Source: Pisolithus tinctorius (Eukaryota > Basidiomycota > Agaricomycetes > Boletales > Pisolithaceae). Taken from it: 64,000 nt of DNA. Positions 40,676 to 51,865 of this stretch are shown here, in pieces; position 1 is the stretch's first letter, and the number at the start of each line of letters is the position of its first letter. The stretch is from contig JANFAH010000002.1 of NCBI GenBank assembly GCA_024663395.1, positions 930,001-994,000 on the forward strand, in the 5' to 3' direction. Below the pieces are notes generated by a model. It saw only the letters and a program-made list of their open reading frames with translations. It was not told the origin of the DNA and did not search any database. The position numbers were made by a program, and so were the translations under genes.

Positions 40676-43620
40676 TCATCGGCCCAGTGTTTCATCCTTC
40701 GACTGGTTCATGGCTTCCATAATGATTCGACTATCCCTCTCTATGGGGAGATGCAGAACTTTGGCAATTTCTTGTTGCAGAGCCACTATCTGCAAACCGC
40801 TGTTGAGAATCCCTTTGAGCATGACCTTCCCAGCCAACTCGACCTCTACCATCATAAGTGGCATTGAATCCGTTTGCATGTACCTCTCATCTCCTACTCT
40901 GCACTCAAACGCCTTCGCATCAATTGACTGCAGCGACCCTTCCAACATATCTGACATGCCTGAGAAGGTTGCACTGAGCACTACTCGCTTCGTCATTGCT
41001 CTGTCCTTGAACTCTCTCTGAACATCTGGACTTATAGTGAGTAGATCCCTTCCTGGAATCATAACTGACTGGTCCAAGTACTGGTTCAAAACCCTCATCA
41101 CTGCTGTAGGGTCTTCGAACAGACTTGTGTACCTATAACCTTTCCTTCCTGCATCTTGATCTTCTGTGACATGCAGCTGTGTCTTTGGCATGGAGGTGGG
41201 TCCTTGTGATCCACTGGCACTCCTGTCTGGTTGCTTTCCCTTGTCCTTTGAGCTTGCTTCGGGAGCATCCATTGAGCCGGACTGACTAGGTCCTGGCTGT
41301 TCTGCTGTCGAGGTCGCTGTTTGTCTCTCTTTCCCAGGTACTGCTACCCCATCGAACTTCAGGGTCTTTCACTGCTGCTTATTCTCTTCCCTTCAAGCTG
41401 CTGCAAACACCTGTTCTGTTTCTGCTTGTCACACTTCATACTCAGTCTCCAAGATGACCTCCTCAGCTGTATCCTCTCCATCTGAAACATACTCTTCGAT
41501 CCTAGCTCTCTTGACATATTGGAAGGCATTGTGTGCTGCTACAAACATATTCATGTTTGTCAGAAAATCCTCTTTGTGCTCGATCTGAATAATAGGTGCT
41601 TTCTGCTCCTCTCTCCTCCTCCTGTCCCTTGCCATCCATTCGTCTATCAACTGGTACATTGGCTCGTCCATTCTAGGGATGCGTGTGCCATCATTGAACT
41701 TTACCCTATCATCTTCGACAACACACCTGCCAGCTGTGCGATATCTTACTAACATGCGGCAAGTCCTCATGTGGTGTCCTTGAAGGAAACAGAAAAAACA
41801 AATTATTTCTTGAGGTGGTTCATCTGCTCCTTCGACAACATTTCTGGCCGGTACAGGCACTGCCCTTCTCTGGGCTTGTGCTTCCGCCCAAACCTGAGGC
41901 TGCCTCTGGACCAGTTCATGTGCTATCCTCCCGGCTTCCTCTCCGGGTGATAACTGAATGACAACCCTCCTTGCAGCATGGCTTCTTGTCATATGCTACC
42001 CATGCCTCAGCAACTCTTTTATTTCTTGTAGGACCTTATTCATAGGCCAGGGGTCGTCCAAATCGTGCAAACCATTTCTAAATGTCAAGTTCTTGAGCAT
42101 ATCTTTCTGGAGTTCTGGGTCTAAGCCCTCCCAGAAGTAACTGTCATAGTCCTCCTGAGTGAGCTTGTAGCATCTATTAAGATAGCCTGCTATGGTCTCA
42201 TACTGCCGAAGGTACTCTCCAAGGTCCTCTTCCATCACTATAATCTTCCTGGACTGTGCTCGAACGAGATCAACCAGGTCCACTTTAATGTATCTCTTCT
42301 CTCGTTCTCCTGTGCCTGGGTACATGTTCGCCAGTACTTCTACAAACTCATCCCATCTACCAGTTGTCTCTTCCACGAGCTGCGTCCACAAGTTTGCTGT
42401 ATCATTGTCCAGGTACCATATAGCCCACTTTGGCCACTCATACTTGTCTGTACACCCTGCCTTCTTGCACAGGTGATGAATTTCTTCCAGGTAATGAACC
42501 AGGTCAGCTGTCTTCCCTGAAAACTTGGGCACTTTGTCTGAAGACCTAGAGGGCATTTTCTTGAGCAGCTTGGGTTTGTCAGATGCCAGGGCGCCTTGCC
42601 CAAGAAGCCTAAGGATACGCTGCCCTTCAGACAATTCTTCTGGCTGGGCCATTCTTGTCCTCAGCTCCTGTGCTTCTGTAGATGGGGATCTATACTTCGA
42701 GCAACATTCCTTCTCATGCCTTTTCTCCTTGCATCTGCAATACCTTCTTCTTTCCTCTTCTTCGCTTGAGTCGCTCAATGAACTGTCCATGGAGTAGGAC
42801 CTCCCATGGCATCTACTCCTCAACTTGTCCAATCTTCTATGTCTGTGGCAATGTGACTTCGACCTGTGCCTTGTTCTATAACTCGCCCTGGAAGTCGATC
42901 TGTACTTGTATCTGTGTCTTGACCTCGAACTTGAGGATGACCTCTCCCTACATCCTGACCTATGTCTCGACCTTGCCCTCAACCTCAACCTCGAGGGTGA
43001 CCTTTCTCTGGTCCATCCTTGGTGGACTGCAGCTTTCAGATCGTTGACGTAGATCCTGTCAGGTGGCTGCTCTGTTGCCCTTTCCTTTCCTTTATCCCAG
43101 TAGGTCGTAAATGGCAGTAATTCCTCTTCTTTTTCTCTCTTAGGCTTTGCGAACTGTGACCAGCTTGCCAGTCACTCATCGTCCCAGATTTCTTCGTACA
43201 TGTGCTCTAAGCCAGTAGTGTTGACTTCTGCTCCTGTAAACATAGGAACGGAAAACGGGATGTCTTTGGGCTCCTCTATGAATGCTGTGAGGGGTAACTC
43301 CATGAGTGGTGAAGGTGGTTCTTGTAAGAGCTTCGCTGGTTCTTCTGTCAAACCGAACAATGTTTCTGAGTTTGATCTGATGACCGGTGCTGGTGTTTGG
43401 TATTCAGTGAAGGTGGGTTCTCATATCTGTTTCGGCTCTTCCAGTTCCAGGGATTCTGGAAGAGGAACTTCAGTGGGGAGCTTCTCAAGAGATGACTTAG
43501 CTAAATGGGGAGGCATTGCTTTCTTCCTTGCTCTGAGTGCCTCTTTCACCCTCCTATGTCTCTCCTTGTGGGCAACCCTAGCTGCCGTTTGCCTGAGGTT
43601 GTACTTTGCTTCCTGAATGT
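40676..43620 (-). pseudogene. Gyp-E gag and protease
   Basis: One frame, broken by stops at 43421 (TGA), 43172 (TGA), 41996 (TAG), 41429 (TGA) and others, all explained by C-to-T changes at Arg or Gln codons. The N-terminus is unusually rich in Arg-Ser dipeptides (RSRHRSGCRERSSSSSRSRH, about 42900-42970). The capsid-type domain runs from VPKFSGKTADLVHYLEEIHHL to NGLHDLDDPWPMNKVLQ (about 42540-42040). A zinc-knuckle-like CFFCFLQGHHMRTC lies near 41790. A protease-like segment has ILNSGLQIVALQQE, with the catalytic Asp changed to Asn, near 40810. The frame shifts at about 40676 and no RT follows. Confidence 0.75.
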
Positions 43621-43632
43621 TGGTTGAAGCCC

Positions 43633-43649
43633 CTCGCAGTGGGCTCCAA
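43633..43649 (-). promoter_or_regulatory. Gyp-E tRNA-type primer binding site
   Basis: On the minus strand TGGAGCCCACTGCGAGG starts 2 nt after the LTR, the same site as in Gyp-C and Gyp-D. Confidence 0.7.
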
Positions 43650-43651
43650 GT

Positions 43652-44121
43652 GTAAGAACGTGTTTTCTGATGGCCAAGAACTCTGACTCTGGAAGAAGTA
43701 GGTTCCACTTGAGTTGGGTTGACCCTGAAGGGGCTTCGCTCTGGATGCAGGGTAAGTACCTTAGACGAACAAAGAGGGAACTTGCCCAAGAAAAATATAT
43801 TTCTTGTCCCTAGAGAAGAACCTTGGCAAGAAAGGGAAGCTTAAGTGTGTTCTCCCAAAGGCAAGAGCACAGAGTAAAATGGTGGTAGCTAGTGTAGTGT
43901 AGTCCTCCCTGGTGTACCGTAGTTGTTAAGTGACATGGCATGTGCCGTGACCACCTGCGCACTTAGTCAGCTCTCTATGTTTCGACACCAAGTCCTTTTT
44001 CAGCCACAACCCCTAAGCCCAAATCCTCCTCGACTCTCTCTTACATCCTTCACCCTCAAACCTTCCCTTCAACCCAACCAAAGTGTGACTTCTTGTAGGG
44101 AAAAGGTTTGCATTCCCTACA
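43652..44121 (-). repeat. Gyp-E 5' LTR
   Basis: 470 bp on the minus strand, from TGTAGGGAATGC to TTCTTACA. The opening TGTAGGGAA is shared with the Gyp-D LTR. Confidence 0.65.
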
Positions 44122-45057
44122 ATGCAATCATGTATGCTCTCATTGCCCCACAGACCCCCAACACCCTAGCCCCCTTTGACACCTGACTCATGCCCTTCAA
44201 TTCTGGAATTAATACTTCCCTATCTGGAAACACCATCCATCTGTCATGCTGTCTTTGGATCTAGAGATGTCTCCACTGAGATCTAACTTGCATTGCCACC
44301 CCCTAATGTGATATCAGTGTGCTTACTCAGTTTCTGATTCTATTTGACTCATTTTGTGATGTTTTGACTATCCTTGACTCGTTCATTGCCAATACTTACC
44401 AATCTTCTTTGCTTGCTTACTTTTCATTTCTCACTTACTCATCATGATTACTCAGTCCTTACTCATTACTTACCAAGTGTTTGTGCCTTGTTTGTCACAA
44501 GCTGTGCCCCCCCCCACAGTATATAAACCCCCATGTATTTAGCTACCAGGAAGCAATCAGAAGCCATTCACTCAGCAGTCAGTCAGTTCTTCAGTGCATA
44601 ACTTGTTGTCGACAGTTGAGGCTCATTCAGAAGAGTCTATCTGTCTCCATTCATATCATTGGTAGTTGAGGCTCCATGAAGGGGTCTATCTGCCTCCATC
44701 CATCATCTGCAGTCTTATCCACACTTAGTCAGCACTCTTGCTTAGTCATCCATCCAACTCCTGCATAACTCATCATTGACTTGTGCCAGGAGCATGTCTT
44801 ATCAAAGTCCATCATCCCAAGTCCTTTCAGCTGAACACCTTCACTCTGTTCAGCATCCCCCATCCAATCATCACTTGCTTGTCTTCTCCTGCATAACTCG
44901 TTGTTGACTTGCACTAGAAGCACCTGCCATTGAAATTTCCCCCTCTTAGATTTTTCTGCAGTCCAGGTTCCACAGAGGCACACCACCACTCGCACATCAT
45001 TTGTCTTTTGTGTTGGTTTTGGTTGGTTTTCACCACCTTTCCACACTTTGACTCACA
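44122..45057 (+). mobile_element. Element G, copy 3 (right half)
   Basis: Similar to 15027-15924, including the TATA box at 44520 and the TTGACTCACA end. The left half is missing because Gyp-E sits at the break. Its right end is inserted in a copia RT reading frame (..LLGMKATWNREA). Confidence 0.85.
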
Positions 45058-46934
45058 GCAGGCTTCTCTGTTCCATGTTGCCTTCATTCCAAGTAGCCAA
45101 TTGATGGGCCCTAGGTCAGAGATTTTAAAATGAGTGCTTATCTCCTGTTTGAATGAGCAAATTAACAATGGGGAACTGCCTGTTACAGTGCAGTCATTGA
45201 CATGGCTGGCAAGGATGAGGGTTTCCAATCCTATGTGACTGTAGAATACCCCCAGTCTGCATGTGCCCTGGTGAGCCCAAGATCTGTGAGAGTGGCACAT
45301 AGCTTCTGGTATCATTGAAGTGTGCCTTGTTTTGGGCTGGATAACATGATGTTTAACTTCCCAACTGGACAGGAAAAATTCTTCCCCACAGTGTAGCCCT
45401 CAGGGAGCTCCATATAGATGTCTTTGCCATCTCCAAGATTGCCATTTAGGAATGCTGAGTGAAAATCAAAGATGCAAATGTCCCAGTTGTTGCATGTGGC
45501 AATTGCAAGTATTGTGTGAAGTGATGCAAGCCTTGTGATGGGAGCATAGGTTTCATTGTAGTCAACACCCTGTATCTGAGAGTAGCCCTTAGTGACTAGG
45601 TGGGCCTTGTACTTCTTGATCTCTCCAGCAACATTGCATTTGATCTTGAAGACCCATTTGCATCCTACAACATTTGCACCCTTGGGGCACTCAACAACAT
45701 CCCAGGTGTGCACTTCCTCTAGACTCTGTAATTCCACATTTATGGCATTTTGCCACTTTGGCCAGTCAGCTTGGCATTTTGCCTCATGGACTGTTGATGG
45801 GTCCATCCCTTCAGCTTCAGCCATCCCTGCCACCATAGCATACACAATGTTAGTGTCATCTTCATTGGCAACTAGTTCATCATCAAATATGTAGGTAGTG
45901 TTTTCTTGGGATTTCAGGCTGTTTGGGTTGCTATCACTCTCTTGGAGTTCATTTATGAAGTCAAGAGGGATGTGTCCATCACAGGTGCCTGCCCCAGCAT
46001 GTAGGTGCCTCATATAATCTGATTTGAAGCACTGGCAAGTGGAACAGTGAGGTTGAGGTGGAGGTGTTTTGAAATTTTCTCTGAGTGGGTCCAAAATGAG
46101 TTATGGAATTTCTGAAGTTGCTTCAGTGGGTCACTCAACTATCTGTGGGGCCTTGGAATTTCCCTGTGAAGCTGTTGAATTTTGTTCTGATGCTTCAGAA
46201 TTTCGTTTTGAGGCTTCGGAATTTCTTTCTGAGGTGTTGGAATTCCCCTGCTCCCCCTTGGGCAGCACACCATGTGGTACAGACACATCTTGGCACTCAA
46301 AAATGACACTTCATTCAATTCCAATCACTTGTGTGTCAGGCCAGTAGATGCAGTGGCCATCACTCTCAGCATCAAAGCCTACCCAGTGTCCATCTTGGGT
46401 TTGCATGTCTAGCTTGGAGCCAGAGCTATCATGGACCTTGACATGACATCCCCAGACTGGGATTTTTGAGAGGTTGGGTGGTCTGTTGTAGAGCATTTCA
46501 TAGGGAGTCTTGGTGCCTAGATGGCAAGTTGATGAGCAGTTTTTGAGCCAAGTAGCATGCATAATGGCCTCCCCCCAGAGGTTCTTGGGTAGGCTGCTGG
46601 CATGAATCATCACACATACACACTCAACAAGTGTTCTGTTGAGTCATTCTGCAACTCTGTTGTGTTCAGGAGGATCATGGACAGTTATGCATCATTCTGT
46701 GCCTCAGGATTTCAGATATTCCAAAAATTCTGTACTAAGATATTCTCCCCCATGATCCAAGCACAGTCACTTGACTTTGGTGTCAAACTGTATGTTCAGC
46801 CATACTTCATAGGCCTTGTAGGATTTGAAGGTTTCAGCCTTCATCTTCTGCAAGAATAGGGTGGTGTAACAAGTGTGGTTGTCCATGAATGAGATGTAGT
46901 ATTGACTGTGGCCTGGGGTTTGGACTGGAGAAGG
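45058..46934 (-). pseudogene. Copia pol fragment (integrase, reverse transcriptase)
   Basis: From the right on the minus strand: GHSQYYISFMDNHTCYTTLFL, DHGGEYLS and AE-x-LNRT (integrase core), LWGEAIMHATWLKN and KTPYEMLYNRPP (integrase C-terminus), and WVGFDAESDGHCIYWPD. After a spacer come KWQNAINVELQSLEEVHTWDV, CKWVFKIKCN and VDYNETYAPITRLASLHTILAIA of the RT, a DFHSAFLNG strand (from the copia DVxxAFLNG) and DIYMELPEGY. Frames shift near 45312 and TGA codons replace Arg in the integrase. The left end is cut by G copy 3, the right end by the LTR at 46935. Confidence 0.85.
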
Positions 46935-47461
46935 TGTCAAGTTTGGGGAGTGTCTGGGTTGAGGCCAGACCAGAGACTGAAGTGGGAATGAGGCTGAGGG
47001 GTCGGGATCAGAAGGGGAGTTGAAGATACAGATGATTGGACTGATTGGACTTAGCGACTGAGGGTACAGCGCTATTCCCTTGCATGGGTCTCAGTCCGAG
47101 TCTGAGGCCAAGATGGGGTTATCAGAGTATACTTAGTTGATTTCAGACTGAGAGGTACAGGCCAAGTATCTAAGAGCTTATATACTAGAAGTAACTATAG
47201 TATGGAGACCAGTAACACCGGTCTGGCAAGGATTGCTAAGACAATTGGTAAGACAAGGATTACTAATGTATGACTAAGGTAATGGAGACCAGGACAGAGT
47301 GGACCAGGGACAAGACTGGGCAGGACTTAACCGAAATGACATGCACTGCAAAGCAGTGCTTACCACACTAGACCAACTGGGGACATGGGATTGGCGAGGC
47401 CAAGGCCAGACTGAATGAGTATGAGGCTGAGTCCAGCTGGGGTCGAGGCACGGCTATGACA
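46935..47461 (-). repeat. LTR of the Gyp-A family, second copy
   Basis: 527 bp similar throughout to 4676-5201, with the same ends. About 105 bp of the Gyp-A 3' internal region, including the polypurine tract, follow to 47566, where the similarity ends. Confidence 0.85.
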
Positions 47462-47566
47462 GTATCCCCCTCTTAGGGGTCAAACCCATGAGACCCCTGC
47501 GAGGGTGGTAGGCTGAGTCCGAAAATCAGCTGAGTTTGAAAAAATGATACTTGTGGCCTGCTAACA

Positions 47567-48082
47567 CAGCGAGTTTTCCACTATATAGTACCCTGTTATA
47601 TGTAATACAATACGTCAATCTCACACTTAGAGTTTGTGATGGCATACTGAAAAAATCCATACTTGAAATTTAGATCCTTTTCTACATGTTTGCTCAGGTT
47701 TGAAGTCAGAGCAAACATCTAATCATTGTGTAAACAATAAGTATGGTTGAATAGCAGATGTTGTCCAAGATAGGAAGTTATGTCAACATGTGCAGTGCAG
47801 GGTGAAACTTTAAGTTTTGTCCTAATTTGCATAACTGACAATACACGAAGTACTGCCAAAATTCCAGTAACAAATTTTACTTCAAGTCTAGAATTAGTGT
47901 TCCTACACATGCCTACACTTGAAGTTTTGCCACAGCCCATACTAATCGCCTGACAGTCACCTGTTCATCGCCCAATGATTGCCCTGTGGTCGCACAACAA
48001 TCGCCTAGTGTGATCATCCATTTTCACGTAGATGTTCTTAGTATCTATACGTACATACACACACTACATTGGGTATCTAGTA
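47567..48082. other. Intergenic, no gene seen
   Basis: AT-rich sequence without a supported coding region or repeat. The only open frame (47719-47940, minus) looks spurious. Confidence 0.5.
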
Positions 48083-50966
48083 TCAGGCAATGGCTATCTC
48101 CATCCATGGAAATGGTTCCTCTGATACTTTCAGGCAGTCCCGTTCATGGTGAGTAAGCCCAGCAAGCCAAATGGAATCATAGATAGACTGTGGTAAGCCC
48201 AGGACTGGAGTGCACAGACTTTGGGGGTTTCCAGGTGCACGAAACCTCTGGATAGGCTTTGATCCTTGGGGTGCAAAAACATCATTGTTGACAAGTCTCT
48301 GGAGGTCAATAATATCAAGTTCCCATTCGATACTGCGTCGCCATGCCATATTCTTAACTCAGAGGATAGTCATGACGTTGTTGTCAATGTCGCTGTCCTC
48401 AGAACTCATCCCATGCTCGCCCAGTGTGTGGATCAGCTGCAGGAGCCATTGCCAAGCACGGAGATCACCTTCACCATTCATGGAGTCTTTCTTGAGAGCA
48501 ACCATATGTTTGAGAATGGCACATCGACACTGATATTTCTAAAACAGGTTGAGTTACTGGTATGAAACAGCAAAATTAATGCCCTACATTTCGTTGTCGT
48601 GTGGTCTGTCTGCCCTCTTTGAGTACCTGGGTTCATTCCACTACCAAGCGTTCTTCAATCTCAGCAGAAGTTTCTACTGTGCCCTTTGTTGTAATACATG
48701 GCTGAGCTTTCCGCCATGTCGTGCGTAGACGTCTGTAGCATTCACGTAGGATTTCCAACACGTAATCATTGGACTTCATTACAGGCCAGTGTTCTTCATT
48801 GCCTCATCTCTGAAATTCGTCAAGAAGGTGGTCGATGATGAAAGAATTCCATGGCAAGGAATAGCCCTGCATGAGATCGAAAGTTGGTGAGTCCATGTCA
48901 GGTGGTGGACCGTCTTCATGTTCGTATGCATGGACATCATTGGGGGGGGGGGGCGTTTCATTCAAAATAAATTCATGGTCCTGACTTATTTTGAGTTTTT
49001 CCTTGAAGAAGTGACAGACTTCACTCTATCACAGCTGGTTTAGCACATGAACAGAATTAGCAATGTCACTTACCAGTATAAGATCATGATGTCCTTGTCG
49101 CTCTGTAGCCTTCTCTATCTCCACTTCTTTATCCACCTCCTTTTGTTTTTGAGGTGACCGCCGTGACCACCCTGTTCGTGGCATAGTGATAGCACCATCA
49201 CCAAGTACTTTCCAAAGCACAGCTTCAACCCCCTTGGCAATCGCCTCCAGGTGACCGCTGTGACCGCCCTGTTTGTGGCATAGTGATAGCACCATCACCA
49301 AGTACTTTCCAAAGTGCAGCTTCAACCCCCTTGGCAATCGCCTCCACCATTGATACAGAATCACTGTTGTTTGCTTGTGATACCTCAGGTTCTGAAGCAG
49401 TAGATCAGAACTCTTCATTGTCAATAGGCTATTGATCGTGAGATATTCATATCAAGTCGTATATTTCCTTACTTACCTCGTGAGACATGCTGATGAGGCG
49501 GGTTCTTCATGAAGCTGCTCGGGTTCATTTGATCTTCTTGATAGTGTCCAAATATGGAGTTCATGCATGCTGGGGCAGTGGTGCAGTGGACGCTTGTCGT
49601 GGTGTTTGCGGCTGGTTGTCCTGGCAGGTAGGAGACTCAGATTCAGCTGGAAAGCGTGCTGGTTCAGCTTGAGATGCTGTTTGAATTGTCTGAGGGCAGT
49701 CAGCATTGCCCGACAAACTACATAGTTTGTTCACTTACATGTCTATGTTGCATATCGTGTTGAACCATTGCTGCTAATTCCCTCTCTTTCTCTGCTTGGC
49801 AGCGCGTCACCACATGAGCACCAACCTTCTTCAGTTCTGATCGCAAGTGCTCTTCCATAGCAGCAGTATGTTGCACTATCTCGATTTCCCGTAGTCGATC
49901 ACGTTCCTTCAGTGTGATGTAAACTGTCAGGAGTGTATAGTGATCCACGACGACTCACCTGCAGTTCATTTTGGAACCTCAAAAACTCCTCCTTTTGCGC
50001 TGCCAGTAAGGTATCACGCTGACAGTGTTGTTCCTTCATTCATTGAGCAATGGCCTGACAGAGCACTGAGGATGGCATACCTGAATTTCATCTCTGAGCA
50101 TGGTAAGTGCCCGGTCATGAGATTTAAGAAGAGTTTCCCACTGTCTGTGGTTTTCCTTTCGAACACATGAGTGTGATACTAAGTAAAGCTATGCACTTCT
50201 CACCTGAACCTCTTCTTGGAGGTTTCGCAAAACACTGCGCTCTTGGTGATGCTCCTTGGTTCACATGAATACAGTCCAAGACAGTGATATGTGATGGCTG
50301 ACCTGAATTTCATGCCGGAGTCTGCAGAGCTCTTGTTCTTGAGTAGCAAGCAAAGTACGCATATCAGATAGAACTTTCTTCTGCAAATCAAACTCATTCT
50401 TTGCAGTGAGAAGGCTGTTTTGTGTGGTCTTCTCAAGGGTGGCAAGTTCGTGCTGGCATGTTCATGATAGTCCATCAGCCCCAGGGACAAGTAGTAGGTT
50501 AGAGTTGGCTACTCACCGACCCTTTCAGACGTAACTTGGCCTTCAGGTGGTTCAATTCTGCTCCCATTCCCCGGAGTTGCTGATGAAGTGAGTAGGAGTA
50601 ATCTAGTTCTCTGTTACGACACTTCACAATAGGCCATGGTTCGTCACCCTTGTTGCATTGCTTGTGATGTGCTGATGTAGTGGTCATGGTATGTGTGGTG
50701 GAAGCTGAGGCATGCGGGGGCTCATGTTTAGGGGTGACGCCAGCAGTGGTGTTGCGCTCTGCTGGTTTTGGCGTGGTACATCTTGCAGCAAGCTGGTCTG
50801 TGGAGGACGCATTGTAACTAGCATCTGTACATGAGTTGGCAATGGACATGCCATTGCCATCATCCTCACTGTGCCTGATGGTAAGCTGTTCTTCGACAGA
50901 TGCATTGCTGCTGGTTTCCATCTGCAAACAGAAGTTGTTGTCATTATCGTTGTCAAAAAGCGACAT
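48083..50966 (-). pseudogene. Decayed multi-exon coiled-coil gene, unknown function
   Basis: ATG at 50966. The first exon (to about 50519) is Ser/Thr-rich and ends in a coiled coil (DEPWPIVKCRNRELDYS; GAELNHLKAKLRLKG). Further short coiled-coil exons (LATLEKTTQNSLLTAKNEF; RDRLREIEIVQHTAAMEEH) are separated by GT..AG introns of about 35-60 nt. The downstream part reads AIAKGVEAVLWKVLGDGAI, SPTFDLMQGYSLPWNSFI and EILRECYRRLRTTWRKAQP. A 49-nt intron (about 48576-48528) follows, then RAWQWLLQLIHTLGEHGMSS and MAWRRSIEWELDIIDLQRL, ending at 48083. TGA codons at 48633 and 48359 sit at Arg-like positions, and a 97-bp tandem duplication shifts the frame. I associate the whole with a basidiomycete-restricted family of unknown role. 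Confidence 0.65.
49152..49345 (+). repeat. 97-bp tandem duplication
   Basis: Two adjacent 97-bp units (AGGTGACCGC..AATCGCCTCC) differing by a few bases, inside the coding part of the 48083-50966 gene. 97 is not a multiple of three, so the duplication breaks the frame. Confidence 0.9.
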
Positions 50967-51865
50967 GTCGCTATCAATGGTTTGTGTGCTTTCTCCTCCT
51001 AGTAGCTGCAGTTAGTTATCATTGTGGAATCCAATGCATACACGAACAGATACCAAATGCACCTGGCATTGAAAATGGGTTAGAGTTAGTAATTGCGGTG
51101 CGACTGGAGACCTAGAGGGTTAAATCAGAGGCGATCAGTGCCATGAGTCCCTAACAAAAAAAAAAGGAAAGACAATAGAAAGTCACATGGAACAAAAGCA
51201 TCCATGGTTGGGGATCAGCAGACATGACGACAGAGTACAGCAACATGTAGCGCACATCTGGAATGAGGTTAGAGGGAAAAAATGAGTTCAGCACTAGGCA
51301 AACAAAAGCGGACAAAAACGGGGCAGTCAAATGCAGGCACATCGCCATATGGGAAATAAGTCGATATCACAGGCATGCTCACATACACACATGCACAGGT
51401 ATGGGCCTATCGCCAATAATCGCCCCAGGTGAACAGAACGGGTCTGGAGGAGGTAATCACTCAAAAGAAAAGATCTGATCAGTCTCCAGCACAGCCAGGC
51501 AAATGCACCTCCATTGTCGTTACAGGCATCTACTATTGTAGTTATGGTAGTAATTTAGTTGTGCCACTTCATTATTTCAAGTTGAGCTTTTTGTTCACCT
51601 TATTAAAATCAGATCGGGCATTCTTCCTACAATTAAACCTCACCTGAAATAATAGGCAATGTCGTAATGGTCATAGTCAGGAGGAAACGCACCTCCATTA
51701 GCCATGGTAGGCACCATCGTGAGGGCGCAATAATAATAAAATTGTCGCATTAGCAACGCTCAGCTTATGCCTTTACAACATTATGCGAATCAGCTGTTAG
51801 ACAATAACAGATACGACATATTTACATCGACGACAACTTTGCCTTACCAATGAACAATTTACCTG
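50967..51865. other. Intergenic between divergent genes
   Basis: No gene supported. It separates the minus-strand coiled-coil gene from the plus-strand WD40-like gene and presumably holds both promoters. A run of A and G (51150-51170) and several weak short frames are all that I see. Confidence 0.45.

Larger units (their letters stand above)
40560..44121 (-). mobile_element. Gyp-E, minus-oriented Ty3 remnant (LTR, gag, protease only)
   Basis: The 5' LTR is 43652-44121 and the primer site 43633-43649, followed by gag and protease on the minus strand. The sequence then changes to the Cys-rich gene fragment with no RT. It is inserted in a G copy, whose right part continues at 44122. Confidence 0.75.
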
